Part shown: positions 35,660-45,975 of the stretch, one piece after another
Position numbering within the stretch: the stretch's first letter is position 1
How the letters are laid out: each line of letters opens with the position of its first letter
The notes under the pieces: generated by a model
Told to the model about the DNA's origin: nothing
The model's input: the letters and a program-made list of their open reading frames with translations, nothing else
Databases searched by the model: none
Made by a program: the position numbers and the translations under genes
Source: Harmonia axyridis
Taxonomy: Eukaryota; Arthropoda; Insecta; Coleoptera; Coccinellidae
NCBI RefSeq assembly: GCF_914767665.1
Contig: NC_059502.1
Coordinates: forward strand, 2,108,001-2,172,000
DNA length: 64,000 nt
Direction of reading: 5' to 3'

Positions 35660-36340
35660 GAAAAATATCACAAATAAAGTGTCAAGCAACCCCAAATCGA
35701 CGCCAACACCAACAGAACACCCTGTAAACCCACCCTAAGGCCACCACCCCTTCCGCCACGCCGTAAAAACGACTCCACGGCCCCCTCAAGGGAATCCGAT
35801 AGCAATTTTGCGATGACCGCCGCAAATAGGCCGCTCTCCGTCCAATAACAGAAGTTATATTCGCGGCAGAGAGAGCGGGGCCCTCTAATGAAACGGGGGG
35901 CCCCCTTGCACATGGCGACACACCACCGGCGGGCCCGCGGATAGAACGGGAGCTACGGGAAAGTTACGGCGCCCCCGGCGGGCAAACGCGCGCGTTATTG
36001 TATCAGTGCAGATATATTGGGATTTCGAAGATAACATCTGGTTTTAGTAATGGTATTGATCCGCGAACGCTTTTATTAATGTCGCTTGTGGGAGTTGTAA
36101 CTGGATACCACTCCCATAAGGTGTATATATAGGCGCAGATATAGGACTCGGCGGGTTTGGACTTTTGCCGTGCCGCAGAGGAGATTTTGACGCATTTAGA
36201 CTTTGGTGAAGTTTGATTATAAATCTTATTACAATTGCTGATAGATTTGGCTTAGTGTTTCTGTCGCGTGGTAGGATATTTGAGAGACTTTCTGGACTGT
36301 GGACACTCAGGCAAATCAGTTATAGCTATTAAAATGACGA
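35660..36340. other. CpG-rich island, possible promoter region
   Basis: 35700-36000 is the most GC-rich part of the window, with a stretch at 35920-36000 made almost wholly of G and C. ORFs there on the minus strand (35668-35921) overlap in two frames and have no motif. A TATATATAGG word at 36123-36132 sits about 30 bp before GACTCGGCGGG and could be a core promoter on the plus strand, but no downstream gene is recognisable. Confidence 0.3.
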
Positions 36341-36419
36341 GACTATCAGGCTAGATATCGAGACGACAGCCTAGTCACCGCAATGGCCGAGAATCGCTAA
36401 TAAGCGAGTTATATCCGAA

Positions 36420-36790
36420 GCTTTTTCGTATAATGGCGTGTTACTGGCTTTTTCGCCAAACTCTTTGTGGACTATTCTGCTTCATCCTTATAGTCGAAAT
36501 ATTCCATGTTACGAGCTATTCAAAAGTATTTACAAGAGAATAAGTCAACTAGTTTGTGCGTTCTACCCTAGGCGAGGAGATTCTTATGATGAAAATGGCT
36601 TTTTCAATTATTCGAATTGGAGGAACCTGCCGAACCAATGAAATAGTGAAGATGACCACTGAAGATGTTGACTTTTCAGAGGAGAAGCTGCTACTACTAT
36701 TTCCGACTCAAAAATCTAAAAGAATAGTTATTTGTTCTACTAGGCAGCAGAGTAGTAGATTGACTGCTGCGGCTGATAATTCATAGCCGA
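36420..36790 (+). pseudogene. Crypton-type tyrosine recombinase fragment
   Basis: In shifting frames one reads YSMLRAIQKYLQENKSTSL, an FTRE-VN-FVR-like segment, and then the open frame 36556-36786 with GEEILMMKMAFSIIRIGG-type residues, TCRTNEIVKMTTEDVDFSEE and FPTQKSKR. That is the N-terminal core-binding part and first catalytic region (the arginine of GTCR) of Crypton-like YR transposases of animals. The rest of the catalytic domain is missing. A separate start-like stretch, MDSVSDLEVLTPPEIG, at 37081 resembles the Crypton start at 43539. Confidence 0.62.
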
Positions 36791-39060
36791 GCGTATTAGC
36801 GAGGCTAGGAATTCAGCCAAGGTAGTTAATCTATTTTGCCGCCGAGTTGAACATGCAATTTTTTCTTGTTTATAGGATATTGTTTCCGCAAATTATTACA
36901 ATTCCCACAATCTTTTTATTTTTCCTGTGGTAATAAAACGAAATTTGATAAAAATCGCAATTGCTGGAATGGTTGGTTGCCAAAGAAATAAATAAGTCCA
37001 TGGTAATAATTATAGTTTGACAATTTGACAGTTCGAAATATCTGACAGTTTTTTGGAAAAATATCGGTTATATTTATAACATGGACAGTGTTAGCGACTT
37101 AGAAGTACTTACTCCTCCAGAAATAGGGATGGTAACAAAAAATATTGATTGTCAGTAAATGTCGATTGTTTTATTCGCATTGCGAATAATCACTTTGTTG
37201 CCTAGGCAGGAGAGTAGTTACTTTACTGACTGATATGTGTCTGCAAAATCAATATTTGCTGTCAATCGGAGAAAAACGAATTTTCCCTGTGGCATCTAAC
37301 GGCGAAGTCAATTCTGTGCTTTTATTTAAAAAGTACGCAATACTAAGGCCAGTCTGTTTTACTCACCGAAGATTGTTTGTATCATATAGAAAAGGGATAT
37401 GTACGATACATGCCTGCGCCATTCATTTCTTCTCTTAAATATCTTAAAATACAGCTGATATATTAGTTTTTTTCAATAGGAATCATACAATTTTAAATTG
37501 TTATAATGGCAACACTGTGTTATTTGTTGACATTTCTTATGTCAAGTGTGGTCAGTAGGCTATGCCATTCAAAAAAGGAAAATTCACGTTTCCACTACAT
37601 TCAGAATTTGTTTCATGAAAACCAATACTCAGTACTGAAAGAAATTCAAGAAAAATTCAAGGAAATATCAAAGAATAACACACATGTTGTCATTGTGACT
37701 ATGTCGAATTGTATCATTCTCATTGAAAAATGCATCATTTCTTGTAAAACTAGGAGAGAATATAGTAAAACTTAGTAGAGTGAATTTGGATTGTTAATTA
37801 CTCTTCATAGCACATTTATTCTCAAGAAGAGTTGCCAACACGCAACAATACGATGAAACCTTATCATTTTCGCCAACAAGTCCAATAAAAACAAAAACGA
37901 AACGAAAGAAACACATCCTTGTAGACGAAAACAACCATCTACCAACCCTATCCACTCGGCATCTAATTCCACTATTTTCTACCTTGTTGAAACTGCAATG
38001 TTTTCCGACTCTCCATTCTCCTACATATTGTCCCACTTGTGGTCTAACAATATCTAAGAAGCGCACAGGCAGTTCATTCGAAACGACGTTACTCGATAAC
38101 ACGGTAGCAATTTCAACAAGACACCGTGCATTATTGGATGCATCTGTTCGTTCGCCTTACAGAGTCTGGTCCAGATTATCCCACGGGGACCCCTTCCCCG
38201 ATCCTGATAACCCGATTTATCTGGATTCCCGAGACTGTATCGGGTGCTGAGCTTGCAATAGCTCGAATATGACGATGGGAGTTAACTAATTCGTGTCGTT
38301 TATCTGGTGTAGGAGGGGCTTTGGAAACAACAGGTTTATCTCAAGAGTTTTTATTCATTCATCATTTGCAGAAGACACTGACATGATTATAAAAGATAGA
38401 CAATTTTGAATTTCGAAGAATAATCTTCTGAAAAACGATATTAGTTGAATGAGGCTTCCTCAGTCAAATTTCACTGCGATATATCCTCCTGGGATCAATG
38501 ATGGAATCATCAATGTTCCCTATCTTTTACTCCTCCAATATCCCTAGCAGAACATGGTAACTTAGCCGTAGAACGGTAGGGTTTCTGAGCCAGGTGGTCC
38601 AGATCTACCAAGAGATGCGCAGCTCACAACGTCATCTCTCGAGCAAAATAAGAGTCACTACAAACTTAACCTTTATACCACGTCCGGGAAGGATTCAAGA
38701 ATGTGCAAAATCCGATAATGGGAAGAATACGCTTGCAATCGGCAACTTCTGCAATTACTGAAGCATTTTCTCACAGTTTTGCTATTTTAAACGTTTTGAA
38801 TCGTAGATTTCCGTTTTAAAAACTCTTAATATCATATTTAGAAGAGATTTAGAGGACTTTCAATTTACTTGAAAGATTGATTTATAGCTTAAGACATTCA
38901 ATGCCCATTTTACAGTTTACAAACTGATGTAAAATGTGATCCAAGTATTAAGAAGGGTTAGGGAAAAAAAAAGATCCGCTTCCCAGAGCCTGCGAATACA
39001 AGATATGATTTACCTACATCGCGACTGTGAAAAGTTTACATCGAGACAAAAAAATATGCC
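36791..39060. other. Unassigned stretch
   Basis: Contains the possible Crypton start at 37081 and GTTGCCTAGGCAGGAGAGTA at 37197, echoed by CTAGGCAGCAGAGTAG at 36739. ORFs at 37235-37438, 37506-37775 and 37984-38250 have no motif I recognise. No repeats shared elsewhere. Confidence 0.3.
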
Positions 39061-39440
39061 CTGTTGACTGAACGATTGAATGAACAGTTGAAGTAGGGAC
39101 TCAGCAAGCCAAGTAGCTTGACATTTTAACCTAATACTTGACTTGAAAATCAAGCTCGTGAAAAATCACACTTGAGCATGACTTGATTTTAGATATTTAT
39201 TGCTTGACTCGATATCAATATTACTTGAGCTTGATATGTACGCCTCGCACGGCATATATTCCTGCAACCTTGTGCGCGCTTAGACTAAATGGCCAAAGAT
39301 TTTTTATCAACGCCAGCACAGCATCTTCAGCTCCTGTTGAAAGACAATTTTCCAGAGTTGCTCTTGCGCTGTTGCTTGAACGATTGAATAACCAGTAGAA
39401 GTAAGGAATATTACAATTATTCCAACTTTCCTCGAAAGGA
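39061..39440 (+). pseudogene. hAT transposase C-terminal relics
   Basis: The frame ending at 39398 reads STASSAPVERQFSRVALALL followed by ERLNNQ. SSAPVERxFS is the signature of the hAT C-terminal dimerisation domain. The same coding end recurs at 39061-39095 (TGAACGATTGAAT, CAGTTGAAGTAGGGA) and is followed by CTTGACTTGA-type sequence like that of the MITE at 13486-13702, which may therefore derive from this family. Everything N-terminal is missing. Confidence 0.7.
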
Positions 39441-40189
39441 ATATATCTCCTAGAGATAAAGAGTAATAATAAACGAAATATTCCTTTTCTTTCTCATACC
39501 GAGTAGTTGATTAAAATGACCAATAGACGCATCTCTGATCCTTGTTCCTTCCACAGCATCCCTCTCATTATCTCCAGAATTCCACCCCTATTAATGAACC
39601 GTAAATCACGAAGTCAACAGAAATAATCGCCACCAGAGGAAATTAATTCTGTCACTTTCATCGTTCCCCCTATCGAGCCGACACTGGGACATCGGCCCGA
39701 CGAATTTATTAAAATGACACCCCACTCACGTCTGTCAATGAAAAGTCAACAAGAAACGACGGGCCGCTTCGCTCCACACTGGAAGAGTCCATTCCAGACA
39801 CTAATTAAGTCGAAATAATTTATCGAGAATTCTGGTTCACTTTCAATTTTCGGGAACATGACGTAGTTCCTGTTCTTTCGTAAGGCCGGAGGGGGCGCTG
39901 CAAAGAAAATTAATTAATTCTAAACCCTTTTTATTTAAACAGCCGTATAATTAATGTAACATTGTCTGGATCTGGAGGAATGAATTAGAAGTTGGAGAAA
40001 GGAGCAGTTTCAGAATATTGCTTGGTTCTAGTGGTTTTTTTTTCAAGAGAACAACGGGTTATCATAATGATCAAAGGGCTGTTATTCTTTTTATTTTGAG
40101 CCGAGCGTGGTCTTTAATGATTGCGTTCATTCGGCTATGAATAATTTGAGCACAACATTGACATTTGTCTGCCGTGTATATGATAACTA
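39441..40189. other. Balanced-composition stretch, candidate conserved non-coding DNA
   Basis: 39540-39990 is compositionally even, without ORFs, and contains several TTAATTA and TAATTAATT homeodomain-type words. 39935-40045 has a diverged duplicate at 40950-41060. Confidence 0.35.
39935..40045 (+). repeat. Diverged duplicate, left member
   Basis: ATAATTAATGTAACATTGTC, GAATGAATTA, GAAGTTGGAGAAAGGAGCAG and AGAATATTGCTTGGTTC are matched by 40950-41060. The pair flanks the MITE copy at 40190-40797. Confidence 0.55.
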
Positions 40190-40797
40190 TCTAAATTACC
40201 TATCTATCTATCGATGCTCTCAATTTTTGCAATTTGTCCCGAACATGAACTATCAAATTTGACATGAAGCGCGCGGAAATGAAAACATATCAGTGATACA
40301 ATATTTCACTTTATTCGTAAGTTTCTCCATAAAGAACGCACTACTTTAGTTCCATAGTGAATCAACGTTCCATATTAATAATCAAAATATATTGGATTAA
40401 ATACCTAAATATATCAGAAATTCAGAAACAAACAAACTTCAAGCGCGCCAAACGACGTGAAACAACCGATGACACTAGGAGAGCAAAAGTTGACAAACCT
40501 TGGATTTCAGCAGGTAGATACAGAAATTAATATTCTTCTCTTCTCTTATAAATTCGATAATTAGAAAATATTTAATCGGGACTCACCCAAATAAATATAT
40601 TTCAATCAATATAATATACTTTCATAACGATAAAGTAAAATTTTGAATTTGAAAATATATCACAATCTGACAACGTGGTCTAACCATGGTAAAAAAAGTA
40701 TATCGTTTTTTATAGGCATAAGAACATTCCGATAATGTAATTTTGAGGACATGTACAAATTGCGTATTCTGCCTTTATCTATCTTCTTTACTCTATG
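40190..40797. mobile_element. 581-bp MITE family, copy 2
   Basis: Collinear with 19396-19976 including CATGAAGCGCGCG, TTCAAGCGCGCCAAACGAC and the right end CTTTACTCTATG. It has a small extra block near 40690-40735. The left end is mutated (TATCTATCTATC) so its first base is approximate. Confidence 0.75.
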
Positions 40798-40949
40798 GAA
40801 ATAACTTTCGTATGACAGTTTAGAATAAAATCCAAGATTTTTTCCAAAAAAAAAAAATTAATAGTTTTTGTTTTATATTTCTTTGATCTCAATTGGCTCA
40901 TGAATCTAGGAGCACTCAAAAGCTTCTAACATCAGTGATACCCTCATTT

Positions 40950-41060
40950 TTCATTTAAAAGCCAGATAATTAATTTAACATTGTCTTGCTTCAGATGAAT
41001 GAATTACAGTTTGAAGGAAAAAGCAGTTCTAGAATATGGCTCGTTCCTATTAGTTTATTT
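40950..41060 (+). repeat. Diverged duplicate, right member
   Basis: Partner of 39935-40045 (GATAATTAATTTAACATTGT, GAATGAATTACAG, AGAATATGGCTCGTTC). Confidence 0.55.
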
Positions 41061-41496
41061 TTCGTAGTTTCTCCCCGAGTTGCTCCTTTCAGATGAAAAT
41101 ATGAGAGCTTTGTCGGCGAGAACATTTAGGAATGTACATACAGCGCCCTTTTCTGGCAACCTACCTCAGGGCTGTGCAAAAAATCTCATAAAAAATATCT
41201 ATGTAAACAACTCTTTGCCCTTCTGTCTTTCTGTGATAAAAATTGCGATCCCATAAAAGTAATGAGGGGTGGTTATATTCTGGGTGGTGCAGTATGGCTG
41301 TCCACAGATTTCTCATTAGTGCACCACAGAAATGTTTGGGTATTTGAGCTTTACATGACTCAGTTGAAATTTTGATTAAATTCTCTTCTTTGTGGATTTA
41401 ATTCTATCGTTCATATGTCATTTGTGGAAAAATAGAATGTTTTATTCGTAAATCCAGATTTCTAATACAATCTCAACATATTTCTAGAATATGTCC

Positions 41497-41655
41497 AATG
41501 TCTTTTAGCAGAAGGGTTTGAGAAGAATTGATGGTACACAATGTATTATTGTTAATTTCGAATTTTAATCAAATTGTCAGTTTTTGTAAAAGAGGGGAAA
41601 GACACCAGGATTTTACGTTCATTTTTGAAGACCTTAAGTCTTCGTTCAATTCTTT
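41497..41655 (+). repeat. Duplicate A, left copy
   Basis: Matched by 44420-44580: AATGTCTTTTAGCAGAAGG, TATTGTTAATTTCGAATTTT, AAGACACCAGGATTTT and GAAGACCTYAAGTCTTCG. The last word is a palindrome (GAAGAC/GTCTTC). Confidence 0.65.
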
Positions 41656-43163
41656 GTTGTTTGCTTTGTTATTACAATAATATTTCAATTGAGGTGGAGG
41701 TCAAGTCAAATCAAATTTAAACTCCTTTTTCTTATTCCATAAAACAATAGCCTTTGCTACTTTTAGGTTACGGGTTAAAGTTTCTAAACTGAAAAAATTT
41801 AATGAAATAAATTCCATCGTCAAACGAATTTTTGTTCATTGTATCATAGATTACTCTTTCACAAGTTTTGTTATCATTTGAATATTCAATATCCAAAGGT
41901 GCCATGAAAATTCTTTCTAGCATGCGTTGATTTTATAACATGACGGAGTAGAGAAATTCAACCACAGATTGGCATATTGCATACAGTATTGAATTTTCAC
42001 TGCTTTAGAGACTATGGATCATTGTTTGCTGGAATGACGAAACTCCGCCTACCAATCGATGGTTGTTTGTCAACTGAATTAATAGTCTATGAAACTGACT
42101 TGCAAAAATACGAGATATAATCTGAATCAATCAGTTTTTCTCCAGATAGTTATTTACAAGGTATATTTTGCTCATTTTTATACAAATTACGTTTGATATT
42201 ATCTTCCACTTTATCAACTGAAACCCAAATATGTTTTGTGTTTTAGATTTACGATATTTCGTCAGACAAAATATAATTGCTAGCAGTGATGATGAAGATA
42301 CGAAGCAGCAAAATCAGGAAAAAAAGAAATCCTTTTGAATTGTTTAATGATGAAATGTGCCTGCCTTAAGAAATAGACTAATCGAAGAATGAAAGGTATT
42401 ATTCACAGTAAGATCACACATGGAATGAAGATCTTCCAGAAATCATGCAATGAGTTGGCAGTTTCAAATTCGTGGGCAAAGGTATTTGCAAATTACTTTA
42501 TTATGATTTCTGGTAAAATTGGTAATTGAAAAGAGGAATGATATTTTTCATAGAATCATAGATTACTCTTTTACAAGTTTTGTTATCATTTGATAATTCG
42601 ATATACAAAGGTATCATGAAAATTCCTCTAAGCATGCGTCGATTTTTATAACATGACGGAGAAGAGATATTCAACCATAGATTGGCATATAGCATAGTTT
42701 TGAATTTTCACGACTCTAGTTACTTTGGATCATAGTTTGCTGGAATGACGAAACTCCGCCTACCAATCGATGGTTGTTTGTCAACTGAATTGATAATCTA
42801 TGAGACTGACTTGCAAAAATACGAGATATAATCTGAATCAATCAATTTTTCTCCAGATAGTTATTTCCAAGGTATTTTTTGCACTCTTTTCATACAAGTT
42901 ATATTTCGTATTATCATTTATTTTATTGAATAGCGTTGATGCTACTGAATAATATGTTTTCTGTTATAGATTTATTATGTTTCGTCACATCGGATACTTG
43001 AGGGACGATGATTGAGTGATGATGAATAAGACACAAAGCAACAAATTCCAGGAAAAGAAGGAATTCCAGAATTTTTCAATGTACATTGAGAAAAGACCCA
43101 TTGGTGAGTACTTAATAAAAAGTAGTATTTAAAGTAAGATCATATAAGCGTGAAATAGTTATT

Positions 43164-43281
43164 TATTATACAAGGGAAAAAAGTATTAGATTTTAGCTCG
43201 AGGTTATGTTGTCTCCCGACGCGAAGCGGAGGGAGACAAAAAACCGAGAGCTAAAATCTAATATTTTTCCCGTGTATAATA
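43164..43281. repeat. Large palindrome, left end of the insertion
   Basis: TATTATACAAGGGAAAAAAG, then TATTAGATTTTAGCTCG, pair with CGAGAGCTAAAATCTAATA and TTTTTCCCGTGTATAATA. An inner stem GTCTCCC/GGGAGAC closes a short loop. More than 45 pairs can form with few mismatches. Confidence 0.85.
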
Positions 43282-43413
43282 CACAATTTTTTTCTGTTAC
43301 AGGAAAAACGACAATTTAATAGTGAAAGAACATATTATTACAATATATTAAAGTCAGAATATTATCGATATGAATTTTGAATTTTTAAACAAGTAAGCTG
43401 CAAATAGACCTGC

Positions 43414-43428
43414 GTTGCTAAGGGAAAC
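43414..43428. promoter_or_regulatory. X-box (RFX-type) motif before the Crypton ORF
   Basis: GTTGCTAAGGGAAAC fits the X-box pattern with a 3-bp centre. It lies 110 bp upstream of the ATG at 43539 and 132 bp after the left palindrome, so it may be part of the element's promoter. Confidence 0.4.
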
Positions 43429-43538
43429 TTCAAAGTAATCAAATATCTGTCAATTTAATTTTGTAATTTGTTTCAAAAATTGCGAACTCAGTAATAATTG
43501 TTTAGTAGTTATTTTGTTGAATAATATAAAGTTACAAA

Positions 43539-43790
43539 ATGTCTGATTCCGAGTTTTCTCTGACTCCACTGGAGTTGATAGAAGCAGCGCAAGTAGCGTC
43601 ACGAAAATTATTGCCAGCTAAATCGCGGAAAATTTACGAAACCGAGTATTCAAGATTTATGGAATGGAAAATGAAAAAGACATGCAGTTCTTTCTCGGAG
43701 ACAGTGTTATTGGCTTATTTTTCGGAATTGGCACAACAAAAGCCATCAATAGTGTGGTCGAATTATTATTATTCCTTTATCTATATGTAG
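43539..43790 (+). pseudogene. Crypton-type tyrosine recombinase, N-terminal part
   Basis: An 83-codon ORF with an ATG start. It reads MSDSEFSLTPLELIEAAQVA, then LLPAKSRKIYETEYSRFMEW, a short basic stretch and FSETVLLAYFSELAQQKPS. This is the SAM-like core-binding domain that precedes the catalytic domain in animal Crypton YR transposases, where the ETVLLAYF-LS stretch is well kept. The frame is clean to WSNYY and then diverges into a stop, so the R-H-R-Y catalytic domain is absent. The protein could bind DNA at most. The start is supported by the match of residues 1-10 to the relic at 37081. Confidence 0.65.
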
Positions 43791-43804
43791 ATAAATATAT
43801 ATCC

Positions 43805-43883
43805 GGGAAAAAAGTAATTTCGTGAAAAGTCATATTTTGTTACCTGTCAACAGAGATAAAATGTCAAATTTTTTTCCCGTCAC
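43805..43883. repeat. Palindrome, right end of the insertion
   Basis: CCGGGAAAAAAGTAATTT pairs with AAATTTTTTTCCCG. An inner CCTGTCA/TGACATTTT-like pairing is weaker. Confidence 0.6.
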
Positions 43884-44216
43884 AGAAAAAATGATATTTT
43901 ATATTTTGTAGTACGAACCTAAATTTTATTGATTTTCAATGCATATTTATTATACCGGTAACGTTTTGTATTATGAATTATTTCAACGTACGTCCAGACA
44001 AATATGTTTTCTGTTGATTTATTATGTCTGGTCCACCCTGGTAGTTGCTAATAGAGATGATGAAATAAAACAGCGAAGTTCCGAAAAATAATTGATCCTT
44101 TGGAATTTTATGGGGAAGAAATGTTCGTTTACATTCAAGGAATAGAATGTAAGTAGAGTAGAGTGTAGAGTGAGTAATTTAGAATAAGCAGTTTTTACAT
44201 TCAGACCATTCAATGG

Positions 44217-44419
44217 ACAAAATCCTCTCCAAAATTACACATCAACATAGGCAATTTTGAATTTATGGTCAAATCACTTTATTTTTGCGTTTCATTAGTT
44301 TGAAAAGTTGAATCGATTTCATCTCAATATATCAATTCGAAAGTGATCAAACATGTCAAAGGCACATCTATGAGGAGGATCCTAGATATCAAAAGAATTT
44401 GCCAATTTTGGATTTATGG
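44217..44419. other. Unassigned
   Basis: Short AT-rich link between the duplicated block and duplicate A. Nothing recognised. Confidence 0.3.
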
Positions 44420-44580
44420 TCAATGTCTTTTAGCAGAAGGAATTGAAAAGAATTGATAGTACACAATTCATTATTGTTAATTTCGAATTTTAATCAAATT
44501 GTCGGTTTTGGTGAAAGAGGGTGGAAGACACCAGGATTTTTCGTTCGTTTTTGAAGACCTCAAGTCTTCGTTCAATTCAA
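44420..44580 (+). repeat. Duplicate A, right copy
   Basis: Partner of 41497-41655. It flanks the large duplicated block on its other side, in the same orientation. Confidence 0.65.
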
Positions 44581-45753
44581 GGCAAGTTCAATGTTTCCAC
44601 AAAATTTTAAAGAAACCATTTATTGCATTTAAAATTCCACAACTCCTATGGTGCAGCTGGAAACTGAATGAAAATATTTATGGCAACAGCAAACCGACAT
44701 ATATTTTCGAATCGGAACAAGTTATTACATTAAGCATGGTTCACAGCAGTTGATACCTCAATTTACAACTGTTTGACTCATTTCAAACATTATTGGGTCA
44801 TAAACTAAGTGAAATTGCTGGAATACCTAACAGAATTTCATTAATGGGGTATTTGATTCTACTGTTCCAATATTGGTAACACTGTGTGCTTCTCAGAATG
44901 TGTGATACATTTTCGAATTACATTAGCTGATGGTATGCATGAGAAAACTGGCATAGATCGATAAATTATTGAGAAGTGAATGTTACAATTATTGTGACAG
45001 ATTCGAGTCAATCAAGAAAAGAAATTTATTATGTTGTTTCTTTATTTCCATGAATATTCAGTAGATTTCTGTTGAATTGAATTTAATTTAACTAACCCTG
45101 TTGAAATATACATTTATAGTGCTTTTTCTAGTAATTTCCATGAATTAATGTTCAATGGTTAAAAATACAACATTTTCTTCGTTGTAGGTCTTGCAGTACA
45201 GTCAATGTCTTGTTAGTCATCTCCCTACTGTACACAAAAGTATGACATTAGGATAATTTATATATTGTTCGTTATTATTAACTTTCAATGTATCTCAAAT
45301 ATTACAATAATCATATTCACATTCAAATTATGATAAACAAAAAAAAAAGAAAGACTAAGAAGGCAGTATACTTATAAATATGAAAATATGCATTCTGAAA
45401 CATGATGGGTAATTTGACCCATTGATGGATTGAATTATACATCTGTTATTTAAATTATAATTGTGTACCATTAGTCATTCAAATCCAGAAGGAGTAGCTG
45501 GAGTAATTGCACTCATCGAAGATGAAGAGGTTTTCAAATTCACTTCGCTAATGAATGCTCCATTAGGAATTACAAGAGGATACGTCAACTGGTATGTCAA
45601 TATTTCAATGAGTCTGTTATCGCTCCTTTATTAACATACAGAATCTGCACTCTTGATCTTCAAACGGTTTTTTCAATTCACAATGAAGATAATACCTCCT
45701 GATTAAATTTATTAAAAACCCTTTTCTTCATGAAATTACAACACTCTGTAATA
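44581..45753. other. Unassigned stretch
   Basis: AT-rich. An exon-like frame at 45478-45590 (NPEGVAGVIALIEDEEVFKF, then TSLMNAPLGITRGYVNW) ends at a donor-like CTGGTATGTC. I do not recognise it. No repeats. Confidence 0.3.
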
Positions 45754-45864
45754 TAGGGTGTTTTTTTCGAGGTATATAACTTTCAGTTGGCATTTCTGTT
45801 CAAGATGGCGACCGATTTAACAGCTGTCAAGTGATTTATTCTCAGTTTGGTTTGGCAATTCATC

Positions 45865-45975
45865 ATGAATAGACTCACGCCTGAACAACGCTTGCAAATA
45901 GTGCAATTTTATTTCGAAAATAATGGTTCTGTGCGGAATACGTATCGCGCACTACGTCCATTTTATTTTGTTTAG
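45865..45975 (+). CDS. N-terminal remnant of the transposase, 36 codons
   Basis: Starts at ATG with MNRLTPEQRLQIVQFYFENN, then GSVRNTYRALRP, and stops at TAG within the deletion junction. This is the first helix-turn-helix-like region (DUF4817-type) of this transposase clade. The same short frame, with one or two changes, is kept at 47700-47810 and 63601-63711. It is probably not functional alone. Confidence 0.55.
   Translation: MNRLTPEQRLQIVQFYFENNGSVRNTYRALRPFYFV

Larger units (their letters stand above)
43155..43893 (+). mobile_element. Crypton-like insertion with palindromic ends
   Basis: The insertion is defined by comparison with the paired site near 51340, where GTGTGAAAATGAAATTTTAT runs straight through. 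It begins with the large palindrome at 43164-43281 and ends with a second palindrome at 43805-43883, both with GGGAAAAAA/TTTTTCCC arms. Between them lie an X-box (43414-43428) and the 83-codon recombinase N-terminus at 43539. With only part of the recombinase present, it is a non-autonomous or decayed element. Confidence 0.7.
41661..44216 (+). repeat. Large duplicated block, left copy (with Crypton insertion)
   Basis: Collinear and closely similar to 49857-51660. The left copy is longer because of an insertion at 43155-43893. Inside, 41849-42410 and 42559-43154 are two tandem versions of one unit about 710 bp apart. Each holds a well-kept block (TTTGCTGGAATGACGAAACT, CCGCCTACCAATCGATGG) and an acceptor-like TTTTAG or TTATAG before an exon-like cassette (42247 on; 42970-43103). 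The cassettes are not open. A fragment of a third cassette lies at 43990-44130. Confidence 0.8.

Noticed and set aside
35668..35921. Overlapping ORFs in the CpG-rich island
   Set aside because: Two frames are open over the same bases with no motif, as expected where stop codons are rare.
45478..45600. Host exon ending at a donor-like CTGGTATGTC
   Set aside because: A single short frame with no acceptor or partner exon; kept only as a remark.
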